Shown here piece by piece: positions 33,613-42,223 of a stretch of 64,000 bases of DNA (its first letter is position 1; every line of letters begins with the position of its first letter). The notes under the pieces are model-generated. The model was not told where the DNA came from, did no database searches, and was given only the letters and a program-made list of their open reading frames with translations. Source of the DNA: Methylocella tundrae (lineage in GTDB: Bacteria > Pseudomonadota > Alphaproteobacteria > Rhizobiales > Beijerinckiaceae); contig NZ_CP139089.1 of assembly GCF_038024855.1 (NCBI RefSeq), positions 186,001-250,000 of the forward strand, given 5' to 3'. Made by a program: the position numbers and the translations under genes.

Positions 33613-34923
33613 TCAAGCGGCTGGCGCCACGCATCTGCGAACGTAAACGGCGAAAGCGAGAGTGAGGACGCCAAGGCCTCCGAGCAAGAACGGTTCGGAC
33701 AGGCCGACGGCCCTGCTTTGCAACGCGGCTGTCGCTGCGACGCCTGCGACAATCAGGCTGGAATTGAGCACATTGACGCCGGCGACGATTCTTGACCGCC
33801 AAGGGGCGGGGGCGTCGGCCTGAATCGCGGTGAACAGGGGCACGACGAAAAGACCGCCCGCGCAGGCGAGCCCCGCGACGTCGAAGGACACGCGCAGTCC
33901 GGCCGCCGAGGTGAAGAACGCCTCGAGCCCGATCGTTGCGCGCGCGGTAGGAAGTCTTGAGGTCGAGACGCCGAGATCGACAAGGAACAGCCCCATGCCG
34001 ATCGCGGCGAAGAGAACCGGACGCAACAGGAGGCGGCCCTTCGCGATCAGCGCCGCCGCCATCGAGCCGATTCCTATGCCGATTGCGAAGAGGGCGCTGA
34101 CGGCGGTTTCGACGCCGATGCCGCCGCCGGTCCTGTCGCGGATGACGACCGGCGTCAGGGATAGCGCCACCGCGCCCGTCATCCAGAACCACGAAACCGC
34201 GATGCTGCGGCTCCACAGCTGACGCTCTCGCCTGACCTCGCGCAAAAGCGCGCCGGTCGAGACGAGAATATTGGGCGTGATGCGAAGGCCCGGCGCCGCG
34301 CGGCTTGTCGCTGGAATGAAAAGACTGAAACCCCAGCAGGCGAGGGCGATGAGCAGTAGCTGCAGCGTGACGCTTTCGGACGAGCGCGCCGCGGAGAGGC
34401 CTCCCGCGATAAGCCCGAGCAGGATGGCGGCGAAGGTCGCCGCCTCCACCAGAGCGTTCGCGGCGATAAGCTCCCCGGTTTTCAGGAGATCCGGCAGGAT
34501 GGCGTATTTGAGGGGGCCAAACAGCGCGGCGATGACACCAAGGCCGAACAGCGCCGTATAAAGCAGCGGCAGGGACGCGAGCCACAGCCCTGCCGCCGCG
34601 ACAAGCTGAACCCCGATTTCGGCGGCTTTCAAGACGCGCGCGAGACGTCCCTTGTCCTGCGCGTCCGCCATCTCGCCGCCGAGCCCCGACAGCAGGAGCG
34701 ATGGCAGCACAAAAACGCCGACCGCGAGCGTCACCAGCACGCCCGCTCCCTGCTCGCCAAGCCTGAACAGGATGAGCATGGCGAGCATGTTGCGCACGAA
34801 ATTGTCATTGAACGCGGAAAAAAACTGGCACCAGAACAAAGGCGCAAAGCGCCGGCTGCGCATGAGGCCCGCCAGCGTCGCGATGGCGGCGCGGGGGGAC
34901 GCGGCGGACGTCGGCGCCTTCAT
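33613..34923 (-). CDS. MFS transporter, LplT-like (lysophospholipid transporter type)
   Basis: 436 residues with about twelve hydrophobic segments. The opening FAPLFWCQFFSAFNDNFVRNMLAMLILF and GEMADAQDKGRLARVLKAAEIG, plus FGPLKYAILPDLLKTGELIAANALVEAATFAAILLG, are characteristic of LplT, which moves lyso-phosphatidylethanolamine inward for re-acylation by Aas. In many alphaproteobacteria this domain is fused to the acyltransferase and AMP-ligase domains; here the protein stops after the transporter and neither domain follows. The ATG overlaps the stop of the upstream cation transporter gene (ATGA), implying translational coupling. Confidence 0.85.
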   Translation of the reverse strand: MKAPTSAASPRAAIATLAGLMRSRRFAPLFWCQFFSAFNDNFVRNMLAMLILFRLGEQGAGVLVTLAVGVFVLPSLLLSGLGGEMADAQDKGRLARVLKAAEIGVQLVAAAGLWLASLPLLYTALFGLGVIAALFGPLKYAILPDLLKTGELIAANALVEAATFAAILLGLIAGGLSAARSSESVTLQLLLIALACWGFSLFIPATSRAAPGLRITPNILVSTGALLREVRRERQLWSRSIAVSWFWMTGAVALSLTPVVIRDRTGGGIGVETAVSALFAIGIGIGSMAAALIAKGRLLLRPVLFAAIGMGLFLVDLGVSTSRLPTARATIGLEAFFTSAAGLRVSFDVAGLACAGGLFVVPLFTAIQADAPAPWRSRIVAGVNVLNSSLIVAGVAATAALQSRAVGLSEPFLLGGLGVLTLAFAVYVRRCVAPAA

Positions 34924-36320
34924 TCTGCCGGCTCGGCGTGGCCGACGATCCGGATGATCGTTTTGAAGGCGGCGCGGACTTTGCGCTCCAGCGCATCGAC
35001 CTGGTCATGCACCTCGTCGACGGAGAGCGCCGGATCAACGCGACAGTGATAATTCACCACGAGTCCCGACGGCGTGCGCCGTACGCGAACATTGTGGATG
35101 TCGCGCAGCTCGGCGCCCTGGTCATGCGCTTTTTTGATCAGGGCCTCCTCGATGTCCGCCCTGACCTTCGGCTCCGCGTCATGGCCTGGAAGCTGGCGCG
35201 GCTCCAAAGGCTCGATATGGCTCTCGACCTCGATGCCGGCGCCGAGTTCCTTGCTGATCTCGTTTTCGAGCCCGGAGGCGATCTCATGGGCGTTCCGATG
35301 CGGCATGCGGCCATCGAGTTCGACATCGAAGCTGATCGACGCCCGCCCGTCGATTTCCTGAATAGTGACGTGATGCACCGGCAGATGGCGTTTGGCGGCG
35401 ATGAGAAGAATGCGCTCGATGATGGTTTCGCTGTCGATGGCGATCGGTTGCGTCGAGATGGTGACCGCGACTTCCGGATGCCGGGCTTTGATCGCCGCCG
35501 CGACATTCGCCTTGATCGCCGCCATTGTCTCGAGAGACAGCGTGCGGGCGACGGTGATCTCTATATCGCCGATCACCTGCGGTCCGGCGGGCCGCAGCCG
35601 GACCTTCTCGATCCTGATCACGCCGGGAACCGACGCGGCTATGGCCCACACTTTTTCGGTCAAACCCTTCGGCGCGGCGTCGACCAGCGTGTCGATCGTG
35701 CGGCGGCCGATCTTATAGCCGGCGACGGCGACAAAGGCGGCGACGCCCAGCGCGGCGATGGCGTCGCCTTGCGGGAAACCGAAGCGCGCCGCGACGAGAC
35801 CGCCGATGGCCAGCAGCGACGCAATGATGTCGCTCGAAAAATGCAGCGCGTCCGCCGCGAGCGCCTCGCTTTTTGTCGCCCTTGAGATTTTTCTCAAGCT
35901 GCGCCAGCGGATCAGATCCACCACGATCGAGGCCATCAGCACCGCGAAAACGATATAGCCCGCGCTTATTTCGACGTCGTGACTAAAAAGCCGCCGCACC
36001 GCTTCGACCAGGATGAAGGCCGAAAGCGCGAAGAGGAATCCGGTTTCGATCAGCGCGGCCAAAGCTTCGACCTTGGCGTGGCCATATTGGTGCTCGTTGT
36101 CGGCGGGCTTGTGGGCGATGCGGATTGCGAAATAGGTGAGCGCCGTTGTCGCGACGTCGGCGAGATTGTGTCCCGCCTCGGAGAGCACGGCGAGCGAGCC
36201 CGATAAGAGGCCGGCGATCAGCTTGGCGATCGTCATCGCCGCGCTGACCGCGATCGACGCGAGCGCGGCGCCTTCCTTTAGTCTCTGATCGGCCTTTTCG
36301 ACGTTCACGCTGTCGCTCAT
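34920..36320 (-). CDS. Cation diffusion facilitator transporter with extended C-terminus
   Basis: 466 residues; ATG at 36320 preceded by AAGGAA. Six membrane helices lie in residues about 18-205, with metal-site residues H51/D55 in TM2 ([13 protein letters not shown]) and H160/D164 in TM5 ([13 protein letters not shown]). An HD/HD site is found in zinc-type members. The cytosolic part is about 250 residues, far longer than usual, and appears to hold three consecutive ferredoxin-like modules (around 225-290, 305-370 and 395-460), each beginning with a V-x-x-I/V-R/T-x-x-x strand. It probably exports Zn2+ or a similar metal using the proton gradient. Coupled to the LplT-like gene. Confidence 0.9.
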   Translation of the reverse strand: MSDSVNVEKADQRLKEGAALASIAVSAAMTIAKLIAGLLSGSLAVLSEAGHNLADVATTALTYFAIRIAHKPADNEHQYGHAKVEALAALIETGFLFALSAFILVEAVRRLFSHDVEISAGYIVFAVLMASIVVDLIRWRSLRKISRATKSEALAADALHFSSDIIASLLAIGGLVAARFGFPQGDAIAALGVAAFVAVAGYKIGRRTIDTLVDAAPKGLTEKVWAIAASVPGVIRIEKVRLRPAGPQVIGDIEITVARTLSLETMAAIKANVAAAIKARHPEVAVTISTQPIAIDSETIIERILLIAAKRHLPVHHVTIQEIDGRASISFDVELDGRMPHRNAHEIASGLENEISKELGAGIEVESHIEPLEPRQLPGHDAEPKVRADIEEALIKKAHDQGAELRDIHNVRVRRTPSGLVVNYHCRVDPALSVDEVHDQVDALERKVRAAFKTIIRIVGHAEPAE

Positions 36321-36457
36321 CGAAACGGGTTCCTTCGTCCGCCGCGCTGCGGCAGCTTGCCGGGGGCGGCAGGCGACGCGCTTCGTGCTATAGGCTCGCC
36401 AGTTCGACGGAGCGTCGCGGGCCGCGACCGGGCAGCGGCGGAAAGGGAGAATTGAAC

Positions 36458-36898
36458 ATGGAATATCTTCATACGATGGTTCGAATCTCGGATCTTGAGA
36501 AGTCGCTTGAATTCTATACCGACAAGCTCGGCCTTGTTGAAATCAAGCGTGTCGAAAGCGAAGCTGGCCGCTACACGCTGATTTATCTGGCGGCGCCCGG
36601 CGATGCGGTTCGCGCCAAACAATCGCAAGCTCCGTTGATCGAACTGACCTATAATTGGGAGAGCGAGGTCTATACTGGCGGCCGCAATTTCGGCCATCTG
36701 GCGTTCGCCGTCGACGATATTTATGCGACCTGCGACAGGCTGATGAAAGCGGGCGTCACGATCAACAGACCGCCAAGGGATGGCCACATGGCCTTTATCC
36801 GCTCACCCGACGCCATCTCGATCGAACTGTTGCAGAAGGGCGGCGCGCTGCCGAAACAGGAGCCCTGGGCCTCGATGGCCAATACAGGGGCGTGGTAA
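36458..36898 (+). CDS. gloA: Lactoylglutathione lyase (glyoxalase I)
   Basis: 146 residues from ATG at 36458 with GGGAGA seven bases upstream; a TTG at 36452 is ignored. It isomerises the hemithioacetal of methylglyoxal and glutathione to S-lactoylglutathione. All four metal ligands are visible and match the E. coli enzyme: H5 (YLHTMVRI), E62 (LIELTYNW), H80 ([10 protein letters not shown]) and E123 (AISIELLQ), within two beta-alpha-beta-beta-beta modules. Presence of Ni-type short form is likely, as in E. coli. otsB follows directly (2 bp), probably in one transcript. Confidence 0.96.
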   Translation: MEYLHTMVRISDLEKSLEFYTDKLGLVEIKRVESEAGRYTLIYLAAPGDAVRAKQSQAPLIELTYNWESEVYTGGRNFGHLAFAVDDIYATCDRLMKAGVTINRPPRDGHMAFIRSPDAISIELLQKGGALPKQEPWASMANTGAW

Positions 36899-36900
36899 CT

Positions 36901-37656
36901 TTGAGCGCCTCTCCTCGGTCTTTGCTATCGGGCGAACTGGCAAGGCTGGCGCCGCCTCGGACCTCGGCCTATTTTCTCGATGTCGACGGCACTTTGCTCG
37001 AGATCAGGCCGCGGCCCGAGGATGTCGCAGCCGACGCGTTTTTGCGCGCGCTGCTGCAGGACGTCGCCGGGCGAGCCGGGGCGGCGCTGGCGCTGGTCAG
37101 CGGCCGCAAGATCGACGACCTCGACCGCATCTTCGAGCCGCTGGTTTTGCCCGCCGCCGGATTGCATGGCGCAGAGATCCGTTTCGTCGACGGCAGCCGG
37201 ATTTTTGCGCAGAGCGGCGTCATGGACGCCGCGCGGCCGAAGCTGCGCGCGTTTGCCGAGCTTCATCCCGGCCTGAGGCTGGAAGACAAGGGCGCGACCC
37301 TTGCCCTGCATTTTCGTCAGCGGCCGGAACTTGCGGATGAGGTTTTGACGATGCTTGAATCGGTCGCAGACGGTCCAGGGCTCGCGGTGCAGCCGGGCAA
37401 GATGGTGGCTGAACTGAAGCAGTCGGACCACACCAAAGCGACGGCGGTCGAAGCTCTGCTGGCGAGCGCGCCTTTCGCCGGGCGAACGCCCGTTTTCATC
37501 GGTGACGATCTGACCGATGAGAGCGGCTTTGTTTTTGTCAATGCGCGGGGCGGCATTTCGATTCGCGTCGGAGCGGCTCGGACGATGACCGCCGCGCAGT
37601 TCCGGGTTGGTGAGCCGGCGGAACTGCGCGCTGAACTGGAGGCGCTGAAGGGCTAG
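36901..37656 (+). CDS. otsB: Trehalose-6-phosphate phosphatase
   Basis: 251 residues if read from TTG at 36901, which has AGGGG ten bases upstream; GTG at 36892 is possible but abuts that site. HAD-superfamily motifs: motif I AYFLDVDGTLLEI (D27, D29), motif II LALVSGRKIDDL, the Lys-containing KQSDHTKATAVEALL, and motif III/IV VFIGDDLTDESGFVFVN, with the OtsB cap (PAAGLHGAEIRF). It dephosphorylates trehalose 6-phosphate to trehalose, an osmo- and desiccation protectant. The synthase otsA is not in the window. It follows gloA almost directly. Confidence 0.92.
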   Translation: MSASPRSLLSGELARLAPPRTSAYFLDVDGTLLEIRPRPEDVAADAFLRALLQDVAGRAGAALALVSGRKIDDLDRIFEPLVLPAAGLHGAEIRFVDGSRIFAQSGVMDAARPKLRAFAELHPGLRLEDKGATLALHFRQRPELADEVLTMLESVADGPGLAVQPGKMVAELKQSDHTKATAVEALLASAPFAGRTPVFIGDDLTDESGFVFVNARGGISIRVGAARTMTAAQFRVGEPAELRAELEALKG

Positions 37657-37726
37657 TCCTGGTGAGTGTCAGGACGCCGGAAAACAGGCGCCGCCGGGCG
37701 ATGGGCCGAACGGCGTCAGAGGCGCC

Positions 37727-37978
37727 TCAATAGCGAGCAGAAACGGGCGCTCCGCAAATCCAGGTTTCTTCGAGGCGCGGACCGTCCGGCGTCTCCACGG
37801 GATGAACGTCGAAACATTCCGCCGGAGGCCGGTGGTATACGTAACCATAAGGATAGGGACGGCCCCAGAAACCCAAGGTGTCGTCTGTGCCCAATGAATT
37901 CGCGTGGCCGGCGGCTGGAAGGGCCAGCGCCGCGATGCCGAGCCCCATGATGGAAAAGATAAGCTTAGCTGGCGCCAT
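37727..37978 (-). CDS. Small secreted hypothetical protein, rhizobial type
   Basis: 83 residues. A signal peptide (KLIFSIMGLGIAALALPAAGHA) precedes a mature peptide with two cysteines, likely disulfide-linked: GFWGRPYPYGYVYHRPPAECFDVHPVETPDGPRLEETWICGAPVSARY. The 'PYGY...EC....PVETPDG......V/IC' pattern recalls small exported proteins common in Bradyrhizobium and relatives, none with a known function. The ribosome site is weak (AAGG, about 13 bases). Monocistronic, convergent with otsB. Confidence 0.68.
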   Translation of the reverse strand: MAPAKLIFSIMGLGIAALALPAAGHANSLGTDDTLGFWGRPYPYGYVYHRPPAECFDVHPVETPDGPRLEETWICGAPVSARY

Positions 37979-38111
37979 CGGGCGAAACCTTATCTCGAAC
38001 AGACCTTGAATTTTTACGTTGTCAGTATCCCATAATCCGCGTCATCAAGCAAGCCAATAGCCCAGCTTGACGAGGCGCGCGATTTGCGGCTGCGCAGCAT
38101 ATAATCATTCC

Positions 38112-38386
38112 GCCCGTAAATATGCCTATCGCGATTGCGATTGGAGCGCGGCCGAAGGCAATGGCTTGAGCGTCGCCGTGGTGGCCGGCGAGGCCAAGCG
38201 AGCCTTTCGAGGCGAGGCCCCGAGGAGGATTTCTCCGCGCGGGGGCAAAGTTAAATCATTTTCACGCCACGAAACTATCTGGCGCCGCAATTGCTTTAAT
38301 GTCCCTGTTTCGATGGCAGGTCCCCAACTCAAGCGACGCCGCTTCATCCTTTGGCCTTTGGCTGGGCGATGAGCGGCGTCTTTTTT
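38112..38386 (+). ncRNA. Candidate small RNA (promoter-like -10 to terminator)
   Basis: Bounded by TATAAT at 38100-38105 and the terminator at 38335-38386. Inside is a GCCT-TTCG-AGGC hairpin. The nearest TTGACG (38067-38072) is 27 bases from the -10, too far for a normal sigma-70 promoter, which weakens the case. No known RNA family was recognised. Confidence 0.3.
38335..38386 (+). terminator. Strong intrinsic terminator with no adjacent gene
   Basis: GACGCCGCTTCATC (38335-38348) pairs with GATGAGCGGCGTC (38368-38380) with a single bulged base, followed by TTTTTT (38381-38386). The 19-base loop contains a tandem CTTTGGC. It works only on the plus strand. Confidence 0.75.
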
Positions 38387-38738
38387 ATTGGCCATGCGAT
38401 TCTCGAGCGGCCGCGCGGAACGCTGCAAAACGACAGGCGTCTGCGCGCTCTGAGAATCAGCTTCGGGAAGGCCACGGGAAAGAGCAACGCCCCGGCGGGG
38501 GGAATCGCTGGTCGGCGTCCGCAAAAACCGCGCTTTGCGAGCCTCGGCCTGAGCCGCCCCTACGCAACCGGATTGATCCGTTGAGTTTTTCGTCAGTCAG
38601 TGTATGATGATCATCATCATATCTAGGCTGCCTTCACAAGGTCTGCGGATCAGGCATGAAAACAACGCGAGGCGCCGGATGGCGATTGAACGCCGCCCCC
38701 CAAGGCTCCGTCTCTCAGCATCGATTCCGAGAGCGGAC

Positions 38739-39731
38739 TCAGACTCGCGGCGGGGGCGACAAAGGGAACGGCTCGCCGTCGAGAAAGGCGCGAATGTCGG
38801 CGACCGTGTCGGAATAGAAGGTGCGGTAGGCGCTATCGGACACGTAGCCGATGTGAGGGGTCGCGAGCACATTATCGAGCGAGCGGAAAGGATGCAGAGG
38901 GCTCAAAGGCTCGACGTCGAATACGTCGATCGCGGCGCCGGCGATTTTGCGAGCCCGCAGCGCGTCGATCAGCGCGGCTTCGTCGACGATCGGTCCGCGC
39001 GAAGTGTTGACGAGTCGCGCGGTCGGCTTCATCAGAGCGAGCTCGCGCGCGCCGACCAGGCCTCGCGTCCGGCCGCTGAGAACAAGATGGATGGTGAGGA
39101 TGTCGGCCTGACTGAAGAGTTCGTCCTTCGCGACGAATTCAGCGCCCGCCGCCGCCGCGCTTTCCGCCGTCATGTTCTGGCTCCAGGCGATGATTTTCAT
39201 GCCGAACGCAGCGCCGATGCGCGCCACCTCCGCGCCTATATTGCCAAGTCCGAGAATGGCGAGGGTCCTGCCGCGCAGGTGAGCGCCGATCGAGCGTTGC
39301 CAGCCGCCAGAGCGCAGCGAAGCATTCTCGGACGCGATGTGGCGCGCGCTTGCAAGGATCATGGCCCATGTGAATTCAATTGTCGCATCGGACGAGTAGC
39401 CAGTGCGCGCAACCGGAATGCCCCGCTCAGTGGCGGCGGCGACGTCGATCGAAGCATTGCGTCGGCCAGTGGAGACGATCAGCTTCAGCCGGGGCAGCTT
39501 TTCAAGGATTGCGCGCGGCAAAGGCGTGCGCTCGCGCATGACGCAGATAATGTCGAAGGGCAGCAGGCGCGCGACCAGCGCCTCGGGGTCCTCGATGTGG
39601 TCATTAAAGACAGTCACGATTGCGCGGCCCTGAAGCTGCGACCAGTCGGCCATGTCCAGCGCGACATTCTGATAGTCATCCAGAATGGCGATATCGACGG
39701 GCTCGGGGATCGCATTCATGTCGCATCTCAT
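38739..39731 (-). CDS. D-2-hydroxyacid dehydrogenase family protein
   Basis: 330 residues; ATG at 39731, or ATG at 39719 (MNAIPEPVDIAILDDYQ), which may be the better start. A split catalytic domain surrounds a Rossmann NAD(P) domain with GLGNIGAEVARIGAAFGMKIIAWS. Catalytic residues are the Arg in VNTSRGPIVDEAALI, Glu in DVFDVEPLSPLHPF and His in ATPHIGYVSD. The subgroup opens with 'IAILDDYQNVAL.MADWS.L', seen in phosphoglycerate-dehydrogenase-like enzymes of uncertain substrate. It is separated from the polysaccharide genes by only 67 bp, on the same strand. Confidence 0.92.
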   Translation of the reverse strand: MRCDMNAIPEPVDIAILDDYQNVALDMADWSQLQGRAIVTVFNDHIEDPEALVARLLPFDIICVMRERTPLPRAILEKLPRLKLIVSTGRRNASIDVAAATERGIPVARTGYSSDATIEFTWAMILASARHIASENASLRSGGWQRSIGAHLRGRTLAILGLGNIGAEVARIGAAFGMKIIAWSQNMTAESAAAAGAEFVAKDELFSQADILTIHLVLSGRTRGLVGARELALMKPTARLVNTSRGPIVDEAALIDALRARKIAGAAIDVFDVEPLSPLHPFRSLDNVLATPHIGYVSDSAYRTFYSDTVADIRAFLDGEPFPLSPPPRV

Positions 39732-39798
39732 TCGTCTTGGTCGAGCGTCGATGCGCTATCGTCAAATGACCGCAGTGCCGGATTCTGTCGCGCCCATG

Positions 39799-40398
39799 TC
39801 AATCGGCCGGCTGAATTTCATTTGGCTGTTGCGCGATGGCGGATCTTCGCTTGCGTATCACACGAGCCGGATTGCCGCCATAGACGGTCCATGGCTCCAG
39901 GGATTTGAAGGCGACGCCTCGGGCGCCGAGAACCGCGCCTTCTCCAACGGTCACGCCAGGACCGACGAACGCATCGGATGCGACCCACGCATATCGGCAG
40001 ATGCGGATTGGCTGCGTATAGAGCTGGAAAGTCGGGCTGTCGATATCGTGCGTTCCCGACACCAGGTGACTATATTGGGAGACGCTCGCATAATCTTCCA
40101 AGGTGACCTTGCCTTGGCAATAACAATTGACGTTCCAGCCAATGGTCGAATGGTCCCCCATTTCCAGATTTGACGGGAGCCAGACCTTAACGCTGCCGTA
40201 AATGCGGGCGCCGCGACCGATCTTTGCTCCGAAGGCGCGCAGGAGAAAGCGCCGCCAGCCATGCAGCGGAGGCGGCGTCCATGACGCCAGCAGCAGCCAG
40301 GTCAGATGCCACGCCGCGCGGATGATCCGGTTTTTGAGCGAGAAGCTTGGACCGCCATGTAAAGCATTGGCTTTAGAAGCTTCGAGTGGTTCCAACAT
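39799..40398 (-). CDS. WcaF-like polysaccharide acetyltransferase (left-handed beta-helix)
   Basis: 199 residues. The N-terminal part RIIRAAWHLTWLLLASWTPPPLHGWRRFLLRAFGAKIG is typical of colanic-acid WcaF-type O-acetyltransferases. It leads into hexapeptide repeats (IGRGARIYGSVKVWLPSNLEMGDHSTIG; VTLEDYASVSQYSHLVSGTHDIDSP; VASDAFVGPGVTVGEGAVLGARGVAFKSLEPWTVYGGNPARVIRKR). The catalytic His is in SGTHDID. It acetylates a sugar during exopolysaccharide assembly, with acetyl-CoA as donor. The glycosyltransferase gene 185 bp upstream on the same strand belongs to the same process. Confidence 0.92.
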   Translation of the reverse strand: MLEPLEASKANALHGGPSFSLKNRIIRAAWHLTWLLLASWTPPPLHGWRRFLLRAFGAKIGRGARIYGSVKVWLPSNLEMGDHSTIGWNVNCYCQGKVTLEDYASVSQYSHLVSGTHDIDSPTFQLYTQPIRICRYAWVASDAFVGPGVTVGEGAVLGARGVAFKSLEPWTVYGGNPARVIRKRRSAIAQQPNEIQPAD

Positions 40399-40583
40399 CC
40401 AGCGCCTCGCTGTTATCTCGTTCAGCTATCATCATCGCTGAGGGTATGCGTCCTCGAAGCATATCTCAATTTTAGGATAGAGAGCACAGCGCGCAATCTT
40501 TCGGGAAAGTTCTTGCAGGCGATATGCGACGATTTGCCCGCCTTGCCGTCCACTGCTTTGTCGCCTCGTTTGGCGTTGTGAAT

Positions 40584-41756
40584 TCACGCGTTCCCAACAT
40601 CGCATGGAGCCGGGGCTCGAGGCGTTCCCTCATCGACGAGTTCATCGAGGATGGCGTTGAGATTTGCGCGGAAATTTGCATCCAGATAGTTCCGCCGGAC
40701 CTTCTGCAGACCATTTTCGCCCATCGCTTTTGCAAGCTCGGGTTGCGTCAGCAGTCTGTGCAGCCGGTCCACGATCATCGACACATCGTCTGGGTCAACG
40801 ACGAAACCGTCGACGCCGTCCGACACGACTTCACTTGACGCCCCTTCCGAACTGCAAATGACCGGAAGGCCGCGCAACCAGGCCTCGAGATAGACAATCC
40901 CAAACCCCTCCTTCGAGGAGGGCATGGCGAAAACCGTCGCCCGTGCATAGGCGGCGTTCAACTCCTCGTCCTCGACTTGTCCGAGAAACGTGATCTTGTC
41001 GAAGACGCCGAGATTTTTTGCGAGTGTTTCGAGTTCGGCTCGCAGCTTCCCGTCTCCAACGATCTCGAACTTCAGGGACGGTATAAGATCCTTGAGCTTG
41101 GCGATGGCGCGGATCACCTGATTGACGTTTTTTTTGCGATCGCGCGCGCTGAGCCTGGAAACGCAAAGAATCGTGGCGCCTTCGCGCTTCTGCGGGCCTG
41201 GCGGTTGCGGAAGGAGGTCGACCGCGTTGGGAAGAAGCCGGAATTTGGCGGCGGGGATCTTGAAAACCCGCGACATGGTGGCGCCGGTAAATGCGCTGAC
41301 GGAGGCGATCCGCGTTACCGCGCGCAAGAACCAGGGGTCGAAGTAATGCAAGTTCGGCAGCTGCGGCCGCGTCCACACCTCTATGCCATGGACAAACATG
41401 AGAATCGGAAGTTTTGGCCGCAACAGCCGCACGACTGGCGCGATAATAGCCAGTCTGACATGGCATAAAACGAGTATGTCCGCCTCAAGCGCGCCGCGCC
41501 AAACGGCCTTCGACAGGAAAATCAGGCTATCCTTGACGGGGATGAACTCAATTCCTGGGATCGGCGTGATCGACGCGGGCTCATCTCCAGAAAGGAGCGC
41601 TGCCGGGTTCGGTTGCCCTCGCAGCTGCGCCCTCTCGGCGAGGGCCTGGAACGCCCGGCGATTGAAATTCTGCAATCCGCCTATTTTCGAATAGGTTTGC
41701 AGGGCGCAAATAACGATCCGTTCGGGCTTACCTGAACTCGTCAAAACACGATCCAT
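40584..41756 (-). CDS. Family 4 glycosyltransferase
   Basis: 390 residues. GT-B fold with N-terminal acceptor half (VICALQTYSKIGGLQNFNRRAFQAL) and C-terminal donor half. The GT4 pattern is clear: ILCVSRLSARDRKKNVNQVIRAIAKLK, FEIVGDGKLRAELETLAKNLGV, ITFLGQVEDEELNAAYARATVFAMPSSKEGFGIVYLEAWLRGLPVICSSEGASSEVV, which includes the E-x7-E motif (EGFGIVYLE). It adds a sugar to a cell-surface or exported glycan at the cytosolic membrane face. Acceptor and donor are unknown. ATG at 41756 lacks a good ribosome site, so the start is provisional. Confidence 0.93.
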   Translation of the reverse strand: MDRVLTSSGKPERIVICALQTYSKIGGLQNFNRRAFQALAERAQLRGQPNPAALLSGDEPASITPIPGIEFIPVKDSLIFLSKAVWRGALEADILVLCHVRLAIIAPVVRLLRPKLPILMFVHGIEVWTRPQLPNLHYFDPWFLRAVTRIASVSAFTGATMSRVFKIPAAKFRLLPNAVDLLPQPPGPQKREGATILCVSRLSARDRKKNVNQVIRAIAKLKDLIPSLKFEIVGDGKLRAELETLAKNLGVFDKITFLGQVEDEELNAAYARATVFAMPSSKEGFGIVYLEAWLRGLPVICSSEGASSEVVSDGVDGFVVDPDDVSMIVDRLHRLLTQPELAKAMGENGLQKVRRNYLDANFRANLNAILDELVDEGTPRAPAPCDVGNA

Positions 41757-42223
41757 CTATGGCCCGGATAGTCGGTCGAAAGGCGGAACGCCCAAAAAGC
41801 GTCCAAGGCGTCAACATCCATCTCATCTCGCATTTTTCCAGTGAACGATGCGTTTTCGCCGCCGATCCCTTCCTGCTCCGGAATAGTCCTCTCAGGGGGC
41901 GCCCGGTCAAGGCTCGAATGGGTCGATTTGGAAATAATTGAGGGCTATGGTCCGGCCGATCGAGGAATAAGCCTCCTCTCATCAAGGCTCAAGACGCGGG
42001 TCGTGGGCGTTAGGCGGATCGTCGCGGGGCAGCAACGAGGGTCGCCGTCCTTCTTAAGTGGGAACGGCGGCGTGAGCCGGAAATGGCCAGCCCTACGCTC
42101 CGCGGCGCAATGCAACGATCTGGATGATTTGACTTCGAGGCGCCGTCGCTCGATCGCGATCGAATGCGCGACAGGGAAGCGCGGGGGGCAGCGGAGGCGG
42201 CGCCGTGGGCGCCGCCAAAAAAA
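41757..42223. other. Intergenic region downstream of fdh
   Basis: 467 bp between fdh and the glycosyltransferase gene. A perfect 9-bp hairpin at 42196-42216 (GGCGGCGCC-GTG-GGCGCCGCC) directly follows the fdh stop, with A7 between. In the fdh transcript the U-run comes before the stem, so it is not a standard terminator. No gene is seen in the remainder. Confidence 0.45.

Larger units (their letters stand above)
37979..38738. other. 760-bp gene-free region with possible small RNA
   Basis: No ORF here has a ribosome site or a recognisable domain. It contains a perfect TATAAT at 38100-38105 and a strong plus-strand intrinsic terminator at 38335-38386, with no plus-strand gene between otsB (ends 37656) and that terminator. 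A small-RNA gene of about 270 bases is therefore possible. The rest (38390-38738) shows nothing definite. Confidence 0.5.

Noticed and set aside
42196..42223. Intrinsic terminator of fdh
   Set aside because: On the fdh strand the T7 precedes the hairpin, so the order is wrong for an intrinsic terminator; no plus-strand gene lies upstream for it to serve on the other strand either.
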